A DNA stretch of 64,000 bases from Dermatophagoides farinae. Taxonomy: Eukaryota > Arthropoda > Arachnida > Sarcoptiformes > Pyroglyphidae. The stretch is from assembly GCF_024713945.1 (NCBI RefSeq), contig NW_027461523.1, forward strand, positions 1 to 64,000, given 5' to 3'. The position numbers and the translations under genes are program-made. This document shows positions 57,196 through 64,000 of this stretch, one piece after another (the first letter of the stretch is position 1; each line of letters begins with the position of its first letter). Below the pieces are notes generated by a model, which was not told the DNA's origin, did no database searches, and saw nothing but the letters and a program-made list of their open reading frames with translations.

Positions 57196-58041
57196 TTACT
57201 TAACTATAAAATAAGCGTAAGCTTCTTGTGCAGCCTTGAGCTTAGCATTCTCTGGATTATGTCCTGACGCCATGGATCTTTGCCAAGTATTACTAGGCTT
57301 TTTGTCAAATTTAATAATGTTGGGTAAATTTTGAAATAATTGTTCAAGCTTTTCTTTTCCATAAGTTTCTAAATTGTCATAGGAATTAGAAGCGTTGAGC
57401 AGATTATCTTGTATGTTTTTTTCTTTAAACAAATCACTATATTGAAAATAAAAAGGGTGTTGCACATTTTTCATATTCAGATGAAATCCAGGTCCGTAAC
57501 TTAGTTTCACCAACTCATAAAAATTACCTTCCTCATCGAAAATTTTTTTAATTGATTCAAAGTGTTTCTTTTTCGCTCTTTCTTCCGTTTCTAATATTTT
57601 AGATTGATAAGTGATACTAAGGTTATGCAACAGCTCGTCGATCTTAGCAGCTTCTTCAGAATTTTGCTTGTTTATTAGTAGATCAATGTATTCCTCACGG
57701 CTTTCAATAAAATCGTTATAAGAAGGCGAGTCGTCAAAACAAGCACGGTCGAAGTTTAGAACATTCATTACCTTTTTCCTAATTCCTAGGGCTCTATTAT
57801 AAACACTTATTTCACTACTCCATGTTACAAAATTGTCGGCGGAAAAAGTTTCAGAGCACACCAAGCATTTTACAGTAGTATTATTTTTAGTAATTTTATC
57901 TTCATTTTGCTGAGAAATAAACGGATACGCGCTAACGACGCAATTTGCACAATATAAATGTCCGCAAACCACTGAACGATATAAGATATTATCTGTTTCG
58001 TTAATCAAACCATCACAGAGCGGACATTTTGTGATTTTCAT
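57196..58041 (-). CDS. MAT1/Tfb3, CDK-activating kinase assembly factor
   Basis: A 281-residue MAT1. It starts with a RING finger (CPLCDG...CGHLYCANCVV...CLVC) followed by FSADNFVTWSSE, then the diagnostic VYNRALGIRKKVMNVLN and SPSYNDFIESREEYIDLLIN (compare EVEIRKKVLKIYNK and [20 protein letters not shown]), then a long coiled coil. MAT1 joins CDK7 and cyclin H in TFIIH, linking transcription initiation and cell-cycle control. Length (281 against about 309 in human) is near normal. Confidence 0.92.
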   Translation of the reverse strand: MKITKCPLCDGLINETDNILYRSVVCGHLYCANCVVSAYPFISQQNEDKITKNNTTVKCLVCSETFSADNFVTWSSEISVYNRALGIRKKVMNVLNFDRACFDDSPSYNDFIESREEYIDLLINKQNSEEAAKIDELLHNLSITYQSKILETEERAKKKHFESIKKIFDEEGNFYELVKLSYGPGFHLNMKNVQHPFYFQYSDLFKEKNIQDNLLNASNSYDNLETYGKEKLEQLFQNLPNIIKFDKKPSNTWQRSMASGHNPENAKLKAAQEAYAYFIVK

Positions 58042-58125
58042 CGACTGAAAAAAATACTATTTTAGGCATTTTATAATATTAGTGTAAAATGCTAGAAAAT
58101 AAACTAGACTAAAAAATGTATATAA

Positions 58126-59589
58126 ATGAATGTTGATCAATTTCAAAACGCGAGAATTTTTGATTGGTCTAAGATAGAAACGCAAAGTTATGTCAAAGAC
58201 ATAAGCTTAGTAGCTCTAGGCCAAAGAGAAATCAAACTAGCTGAAGATGAAATGCCCGGTTTGGCTGCTATCGTCAATGAATACAAAGAAGTTAAACCGT
58301 TGAAAAATATTAGAATAAGTGGTTGCTTACATTTGACCATCCAGACTGCAGTTCTTATAAAAGTTTTGGTGTCATTAGGAGCTAAAGTTAGATGGTGTTC
58401 ATGTAACATGTTAAGCACTCAAGATCATGCTGCAGCTGCTATTTCTACCTTAGACAATGTTACAGTCTTTGCTTGGAAAAATGAAAATAGCTACGAATAC
58501 TGGTGGTGTGTTTATCAAGCACTGTTCTGGCCTTCTTCAAAACCTAAAAGTTTAGAAGGACCAACGCTAATTATCGATGATGGCGCCGATATGACATATT
58601 TACTGCATAAATTGCTCGTGAAAAAAAAAATAGTAAAAGATATCTCAATCGATCCAAACAATTTTACCGATGATGATGCCTGTGTCATGTTAAGAAAACT
58701 TTACAATGATGATCAAATCACAAATTTATTGAAAAATTTAAAAGGCATATGTGAAGAAACTACTACGGGTATTCAGAGAATAACATCATTATTCAAGTCA
58801 AAATTATTGAAATTTCCGGTTATGGATATAAACTCATCCGTTATAAAGTGCAAATTTGATAACGTTTATGGATGTCGACAATCATTAGTAGATAGTATCA
58901 TGAGGGCAACTGATGTAATGTTAGCGGGTAAATGCGCTCTAGTTTGCGGCTATGGAGAAGTAGGCAAAGGTTGTTGTCAGTCATTACGCGGTCTGGGAAT
59001 GAGAGTATTTGTTTCCGAAATAGATCCCATCTGTGCTTTGCAAGCACAACTTGAAGGTTACGAAGTCGTTAAAATTGAAACAGTGCTTGAAAAATTATCT
59101 TTAGTTGTCACTGCTACTGGATGCTGCGACGTAGTTACTATTGAACACATAAAGCAAATGAAAAAAGGCACGATACTATGCAACATTGGTCACTTCAACA
59201 ATGAAATAAATTTTGAAGGTATAGAAAAAATTGCAAAAAAGACAAATATTAAACCACAAATAGACATGTGGACGTTCTCTAATGGAAACTATATACTTTT
59301 GCTAGCTGAAGGTCGGTTAGTGAACCTGGGTTGTGCAACGGGTCATCCTTCGTTTGTAATGAGTTGTTCCTTCAGTGCTCAGGTGGTATCATGTTTAGAA
59401 ATCCTGAAAAACAATGAAAATTACCAAGAGCCAAAGTTGTATGCTGTTCCGAGAATATACGATGAAAAAATTGCAAAATATCACGTATTGGCTCTCAAAG
59501 GGAATATGACAACTTTGACAGAACAACAAAGTAGATATTTAAGCATATCCCGTGACGGTCCATACAAAGCAACCAACTATAAATACTAA
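58126..59589 (+). CDS. S-adenosylhomocysteinase
   Basis: A 487-residue SAHH, which hydrolyses S-adenosylhomocysteine to adenosine and homocysteine and so keeps methylation going. Landmarks are STQDHAAAAI, DDGADMT, EETTTGIQR, YGCRQSLVDSIMRATDVMLAGK, the NAD-binding GYGEVGKGCCQSLRGLG with SEIDPICALQAQLEGYEVV, ATGCCDVV, NIGHFNNEI, and LGCATGHPSFVMSCSFS. The C-terminus ends KATNYKY, the conserved Lys-Tyr tail that reaches the NAD of the neighbouring subunit. Length exceeds the 432-residue mammalian enzyme and fits the protozoan/plant form with an insertion. Confidence 0.97.
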   Translation: MNVDQFQNARIFDWSKIETQSYVKDISLVALGQREIKLAEDEMPGLAAIVNEYKEVKPLKNIRISGCLHLTIQTAVLIKVLVSLGAKVRWCSCNMLSTQDHAAAAISTLDNVTVFAWKNENSYEYWWCVYQALFWPSSKPKSLEGPTLIIDDGADMTYLLHKLLVKKKIVKDISIDPNNFTDDDACVMLRKLYNDDQITNLLKNLKGICEETTTGIQRITSLFKSKLLKFPVMDINSSVIKCKFDNVYGCRQSLVDSIMRATDVMLAGKCALVCGYGEVGKGCCQSLRGLGMRVFVSEIDPICALQAQLEGYEVVKIETVLEKLSLVVTATGCCDVVTIEHIKQMKKGTILCNIGHFNNEINFEGIEKIAKKTNIKPQIDMWTFSNGNYILLLAEGRLVNLGCATGHPSFVMSCSFSAQVVSCLEILKNNENYQEPKLYAVPRIYDEKIAKYHVLALKGNMTTLTEQQSRYLSISRDGPYKATNYKY

Positions 59590-59603
59590 TTAACACATAA
59601 CTT

Positions 59604-60593
59604 TTAAGAATTGGATTTAAACAATGCTAATATTGTGTTTTCCACAACACAAAAAGGCGGTATTAAAAGATGTTGATTTGACGGATCTACTTCGAAATGC
59701 TCTGTAAGCTCCTCCACAGCGTAGTGGCGCACAGCTAACTTTGCTACGCATGTTGCAGCTGTGTTTAAAATTTCATCGATTTCCGAATTCAGCTTGAATT
59801 CTTCAGGGGCTTTTATGTTTAAGTCTGAGTTTATTGCCTCGATCACGTTGTTAATTTCTTCGACTACATCCACTGAATGTTGTGCCAAATAACGCCTAGA
59901 ATATTCTAAGTAGCAGCCATATTTAAAAATGTGCTTTTGACATTTTAAAACAAACGAGTAGATACCATCCAAACGATCAGTTTTTACTTTATATTTAACC
60001 GCTTCGATGTAGTTTAACTGTTGTAAATATAAATTTAGAGACAGCTCTACTAGCTCCATCATATTAGTGGTTTTCTGGATATTTTTATAGATCGTAAACA
60101 AGTATTTTTCTAAGTGTTGCAAATAAGCAGCGAGGTCTTTTTTGTTTTTGGTCAACTCGAAATCTTTTTCTGAAACGCGATTTAAGGTATCGTGGATTTT
60201 ATTGATAGCCTCACTGTCATAATTGCAATACTGTTTTTTTTCTCTTTCTTCCAAAGTTGCAGTATCTTTCAATATTATTCTAAACCGTCGAACTAGAGAC
60301 AATAAGCTATTTCGTTTTGACTCAAGTAGTTCGACATATTCTGCAAGTTTCTTTTGTTCGAGTGGTTGGTATGGCTGGATGGTAAACGTTTTCAATTTGT
60401 CTGAAAAATAGTCTTTTTGTTCGTTGCTGACATTGAGATATTTTTTGTATTCTTCAATTGAATTGAACACTTTACCGTTGTCGGAATCAAAGATTATTTC
60501 TTTCACAATGTTAACGTTTTTGGGAAGATTAGTAACCACGTTTTTTTTTAACTCTTCTGGGTCTAATAATATTGAGTAGTCATTTTTGTTCAT
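59604..60593 (-). CDS. Unrecognised helical protein
   Basis: A 329-residue helical protein with a clear ATG at 60593. The N-terminal 60 residues are polar and the middle has long Lys/Glu/Leu-rich helices (about residues 80-220) typical of a coiled-coil complex subunit. No signal peptide, membrane helix or catalytic motif is present, and no family was recognised. It converges on the SAHH gene with 14 bp between stops. Confidence 0.68.
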   Translation of the reverse strand: MNKNDYSILLDPEELKKNVVTNLPKNVNIVKEIIFDSDNGKVFNSIEEYKKYLNVSNEQKDYFSDKLKTFTIQPYQPLEQKKLAEYVELLESKRNSLLSLVRRFRIILKDTATLEEREKKQYCNYDSEAINKIHDTLNRVSEKDFELTKNKKDLAAYLQHLEKYLFTIYKNIQKTTNMMELVELSLNLYLQQLNYIEAVKYKVKTDRLDGIYSFVLKCQKHIFKYGCYLEYSRRYLAQHSVDVVEEINNVIEAINSDLNIKAPEEFKLNSEIDEILNTAATCVAKLAVRHYAVEELTEHFEVDPSNQHLLIPPFCVVENTILALFKSNS

Positions 60594-60673
60594 AGATAAG
60601 CTGATTACTAATTATATGCAACACTATCGTTGACTTAAATAAATAGGTATTGTTTAAGAACTTCGTTGGTGCA

Positions 60674-63600
60674 TTAAACAAACAAGTGACACCACAAAAA
60701 AACTGGTCTGTGTGACCCTACGTTTATCTCTTTTATTCTATCGTATTCGAGTGAATGTAGTTGATGATTTTTGCTCAACACCGTGATAATTCTATCCGAC
60801 CATGAAGGACAAGTTTCGCGAGAATACTGATTTGTGTTTCGGTTGTATTTATAGTTCGGCCAATACTTGATTGGGGGTTCAATAATTCTAGAGTTCATAA
60901 CGGAATAATTAAACGTACGTCGATTAAACAAATCAAATGATAAGTATTCTTCAAAATTTTGCTCTTTAAACAACTGTTTCGCTTTTGGTACTGAGAGAGT
61001 GACGGGAACGTTCAAGTTTCCCAGTATAAAGTGCGTGGCGTTCTCGTCGAGTTCGTAGTAAGCAAACAGCCGGTCATATACGTCTTGCTTCTTTTCAAAT
61101 TCTGTTATTGAATTTGACACGTATAATGACACGAAAACTAGCTCGAACTTGCTGCAAAAAAATCGTATTTCAAGTATGTTGAAGTCATAGGCCTTGCAAA
61201 ACGTCAGGTTGCTGCTTGCATTGATTTGATAATTGGTAATATCGGAATTATGAACTAATATGATTAACACATTTCCGTCTGATGCGTCAAAAAATTTCAA
61301 TGAATGAGATGTACTGAAACACGAGCATACACTATTTACGATTTCTTGAACTTTTGGCAAATAGCTATCTACGTTTTTTTTATGCAGAGACGTGTTTTGG
61401 AAATTGAACACATAAAAGTCCATTTCTAACTCAATCAGAGACCAGTGATTAGTAAAACTAGCGAGGAATGTGTCAACACAATCCGCAATGTCAAAAGTGC
61501 AAAAAAACAAGTTCAAGTATTGATTATTTTTACGCTCAGCAAATCTAACGTTTTCAGCGCAAGACGCTGTTAAAGAAAAAAGCACGGAATCTTTAATTTT
61601 GTCTTCGAAAGTTTGGTTGTAAATTCTGGTAATACTCCTGGAATAGTGTACGATATTCGTTAAAAGAGAAGATTTCCCAGCTTTGAGCAGCGGCGAAAGA
61701 ACGCTTCCCGCTCCAGTGTAGCAAATGCTGATTAAATCTCCCATATCAACCCACAATGTAGACAAACAATTTCTCAATATAAACTCGTTTTTGTTTTGTT
61801 TTTGCACTTGAGGTTGATTTGTCTGTTTTCTCAAATTAGAAGTGGTATTCAAGTTACAATCGTCCGCTAACTTCCACAAATTAGCGTTCACCTTGTCAAT
61901 TGAAACGGCTTCGCTCAATACTTTGAAATTGACGTTTTGCAACACGTCAGTGCCTTGGGATCCGAGAATAAAAACGTGGTAGTAAAACGGGTTGATGTAA
62001 GTGAAACCTGCAAAAATTGGAAACGGTTTGTGCAGCAAAAGCTCTTGGTTATGATCCCATTTTTTTTCTGTACAAGCTACGTAATTTTCCTGCGCGACTA
62101 ACATGTCGCGCATTTTGCTATCTAAAAGAGACGATTTAAGTCCGTTATACAAGATCAACTCGGTTTGTCCCTTTGAAAGCAGTAATTTAAACAAAACGTT
62201 CTGGACCAAAATCCACTGTACGATGTTTGTGCGGTCCAAACAGTCCAGACAGTTAATTCTGTAGAAAATTCTTTGTATCGGCAACTGATAGGAACAAAAA
62301 ATATTGTCAATGTCGAGCGATTTGCAAATTAAATCTTTAGCTAGAAAAAATTGCAAAGCGCGCTCTAGACCGTAGTCTTCGACGAAATTATGGAAATCCC
62401 AGTGTACGTAGCTGACTGGTCCGCTTAGTTCGTCTTTCTTTTGATATAATAAGTTTAAGAATTTAAACGAATCTAGAACATTTAGTCCGCTGGACATTAA
62501 CGTCTTAGATCTCCAGTAACTGTCGATAAATTCTTTCGCAACGAGATTGCGGTAATGCAAACTCAACGAGCGTTCCGAAATTTTTTCATGAGAAAGGAGG
62601 TCTACAATAATGATGTTGCCGTATTTTTTCCTCAGATCGTCAAAGTGTTTTTTCATTGCGTCCTTGTTAATTTCTTTGTTGTTTTCAATTTGTAAAGCCG
62701 TTTTGATGGAAGAACTGGCTTGATTCCAGAAAATAGGCACGCTGCCCCGCAAAATAACGTACGAGTACCAACCTTTCATTTGGTTCGAGCCATGATATAC
62801 AGATTCATAAAACTTATAAGCCTGCGGATCATAGTTTCGAACGCAAAAAACCAACTCAGTTTCGCAAAAATTGGCCACCTGTCCTTGTTTGTTGATTCCA
62901 CGCGCTTGAAACCTCGAACCGCCGCGATCTGAAGCTCTTCGCGTAAACAAGTAATACTCCACCAAACGATTCCCCAAATTGACTACAGCCTTAGAAATAC
63001 TGCCTTGCACTAAAGGACAGAACCAGTAGTGCATGTTATCGCCTGGAATGTTTTTGTTCCAAACGAACTCGCGCTTGCAATACTTAAACAAAGGCAACAA
63101 AGTAATTTTCTTATCGTCGATGAAGTGTTCATTGTCTTTCAAACTTGCAAATTTGTCATAACTAACGCACAATTCACCTTTGTCTTTAAAGCGCAAAAAT
63201 TGCTGCTGCAAGTTTGTTGTAAGATCGATATCGTGTGAATAATAAAAACTCATTCTAGTCATCATCCGTTCCACATTTCCCACGGCCTGCTTAATTGTAT
63301 CTGAAAAAAGGTTGTTGTTTTGCATAGCTTCGTTGTTAGTAACACTTCTAAGCCGTAAAAACTCATACATGTTCACGTTTAGCGGAATGGCCATAATCTG
63401 TGTCAGGGCCATGATCGCTCGTCTCGCATTATAAAACTTCTTGCAGTTTTGCAAAACGTTTTCGAGCTTTTCGTCGCTGGCTACCGCCAAAGGACACAAA
63501 TCGGCCGGAACCAAACTCACGCAATTAGATTTTAATTCTACCAACAGCAATAACTGTTTTTCGTATTCAATTACACCGACGATACAATTAGTCTCGAAAC

Positions 63601-63799
63601 GCAGCGAGTTTTGCAGTTTCGAAACTATTTTCGCGTTAAGTACAACTTCTGATATGGAAAGTTTGTTCAAGGAGGAATATTTAATTTGCAAAGCTCGTGC
63701 GCTCTTATTCAACTTTTGCAAGTTCAAATTGTTGTCGTAAACCAAAATGAAGTGATCGAAAACGGCAAATTGAAACCGCTTTACTTGATCAACAGACAT
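60674..63799 (-). CDS. Synaptojanin-like Sac1 plus degenerate inositol 5-phosphatase
   Basis: A 1041-residue protein with two phosphoinositide-phosphatase domains. The N-terminal Sac domain has SRFQARGINKQGQVANFCETE, SYVILRGSVPIFWNQ, FHNFV and the catalytic CLDCLDR (Cys517, Arg523), so it can dephosphorylate PI3P/PI4P. The C-terminal part keeps the IPPc fold but with altered motifs: ILGNLNVPV in place of WLGDLNYRI, then PPIKYWPNYKYNRN and PSWSDRI (compare PSWCDRI), and a tail GSHRPVF where SDHRPV is expected. Loss of the Asp in GDLN and SDH suggests an inactive 5-phosphatase. The first ATG in frame is at 63799 (MSVDQVKR). Confidence 0.88.
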   Translation of the reverse strand: MSVDQVKRFQFAVFDHFILVYDNNLNLQKLNKSARALQIKYSSLNKLSISEVVLNAKIVSKLQNSLRFETNCIVGVIEYEKQLLLLVELKSNCVSLVPADLCPLAVASDEKLENVLQNCKKFYNARRAIMALTQIMAIPLNVNMYEFLRLRSVTNNEAMQNNNLFSDTIKQAVGNVERMMTRMSFYYSHDIDLTTNLQQQFLRFKDKGELCVSYDKFASLKDNEHFIDDKKITLLPLFKYCKREFVWNKNIPGDNMHYWFCPLVQGSISKAVVNLGNRLVEYYLFTRRASDRGGSRFQARGINKQGQVANFCETELVFCVRNYDPQAYKFYESVYHGSNQMKGWYSYVILRGSVPIFWNQASSSIKTALQIENNKEINKDAMKKHFDDLRKKYGNIIIVDLLSHEKISERSLSLHYRNLVAKEFIDSYWRSKTLMSSGLNVLDSFKFLNLLYQKKDELSGPVSYVHWDFHNFVEDYGLERALQFFLAKDLICKSLDIDNIFCSYQLPIQRIFYRINCLDCLDRTNIVQWILVQNVLFKLLLSKGQTELILYNGLKSSLLDSKMRDMLVAQENYVACTEKKWDHNQELLLHKPFPIFAGFTYINPFYYHVFILGSQGTDVLQNVNFKVLSEAVSIDKVNANLWKLADDCNLNTTSNLRKQTNQPQVQKQNKNEFILRNCLSTLWVDMGDLISICYTGAGSVLSPLLKAGKSSLLTNIVHYSRSITRIYNQTFEDKIKDSVLFSLTASCAENVRFAERKNNQYLNLFFCTFDIADCVDTFLASFTNHWSLIELEMDFYVFNFQNTSLHKKNVDSYLPKVQEIVNSVCSCFSTSHSLKFFDASDGNVLIILVHNSDITNYQINASSNLTFCKAYDFNILEIRFFCSKFELVFVSLYVSNSITEFEKKQDVYDRLFAYYELDENATHFILGNLNVPVTLSVPKAKQLFKEQNFEEYLSFDLFNRRTFNYSVMNSRIIEPPIKYWPNYKYNRNTNQYSRETCPSWSDRIITVLSKNHQLHSLEYDRIKEINVGSHRPVFLWCHLFV

Positions 63800-64000
63800 A
63801 GTCAAAAAAGGAATTATACAACTAATAAACTATTGATTCTATCTCTAAGGCATTTTTAGCTAAAAAGCTATTTTGCAACAGTTCAAAATATATAAATAAA
63901 ATATTGCATGAACTGCCCAGTCGTTTGGTTCATAAACAAAATATTTATGTTCAATTACTTAAATGGTGAAAAAATAAATATTATCATATTCCAATTTGGA

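Noticed and set aside
1-64000. CRISPR arrays, insertion sequences, prophage or bacterial operon signals.
   Set aside because: No direct-repeat arrays, transposase frames or Shine-Dalgarno organisation were seen; gene content and splicing are eukaryotic.

Overview
The window is a very gene-dense, AT-rich stretch of nuclear DNA from a eukaryote. It carries about 40 protein-coding genes on both strands with no operon logic. Spacers are mostly 30-250 bp, and some convergent genes overlap at their stop codons. All three stop codons are used in the normal way (for example TAG after the histone H3-like gene, TGA after the LNR protein, TAA elsewhere), so the genetic code looks standard. Most genes have one exon. 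Six introns were found by restoring conserved protein N-termini or joins, and they are tiny: three of exactly 28 nt, plus 30, 31 and 42 nt. The best lineage clue is a secreted protein made of about 30-residue, two-cysteine repeats of the oocyst wall protein (COWP) type (25572-27071), with a secreted LNR/Notch-repeat protein (44427-45299) as a second. Together with the compact genome and 28-nt introns, this suggests an apicomplexan, most likely of the gregarine/Cryptosporidium side. That placement is inference.

Left part (1-13.4 kb): the 3' part of the ribosome-biogenesis gene BRX1, an RPAP1-like protein, a VPS35/VPS35L-type protein, a Fes1/HspBP1 exchange factor, a myotubularin phosphatase, a secreted helical protein, a rhomboid protease and ZPR1. 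Next (13.5-25.5 kb): a giant beta-rich protein that may be a bridge-like lipid-transfer protein, V-ATPase subunit C, a divergent histone H3 followed by a histone-type 3' stem-loop, two poorly recognised proteins, an ankyrin-DHHC palmitoyltransferase and a small Cys-tailed protein.

Middle (25.5-41 kb): the oocyst-wall protein, a spliced basic protein, a spliced HCF101-type Fe-S carrier, coatomer zeta, coronin, a degenerate M14 carboxypeptidase, an Ipi1/TEX10-like HEAT protein, an unrecognised Cys-rich protein, spliced lipin, a two-cassette AAA ATPase and a CCCH RNA-binding protein. Right part (41-64 kb): FKBP, an unrecognised helical protein, the LNR protein, a nucleotide-sugar transporter, a farnesylation-motif DnaJ with a one-base frameshift, a centrin-like protein, a propeller-like protein, an acylated atypical GTPase, spliced CDP-diacylglycerol synthase, a wax ester synthase/DGAT, MUS81, spliced PHF5A, a spliced acetyl-CoA transporter, MAT1, S-adenosylhomocysteinase, a helical protein and a Sac1-5-phosphatase (synaptojanin-like) protein.

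The genes do not form one pathway. Two themes recur. One is glycerolipid and phosphoinositide metabolism plus membrane traffic (lipin, CDP-DAG synthase, WS/DGAT, myotubularin, synaptojanin-like, VPS35-like, COPI zeta, coronin). The other is core nuclear and ribosome housekeeping (BRX1, RPAP1-like, Ipi1-like, PHF5A, MAT1, H3, MUS81). The most notable items are the 28-nt intron class, the histone H3 without Lys4 followed by a canonical-shape stem-loop, several enzymes whose catalytic motifs are degraded (5-phosphatase, carboxypeptidase, GTPase G4 box), and the frameshifted DnaJ.
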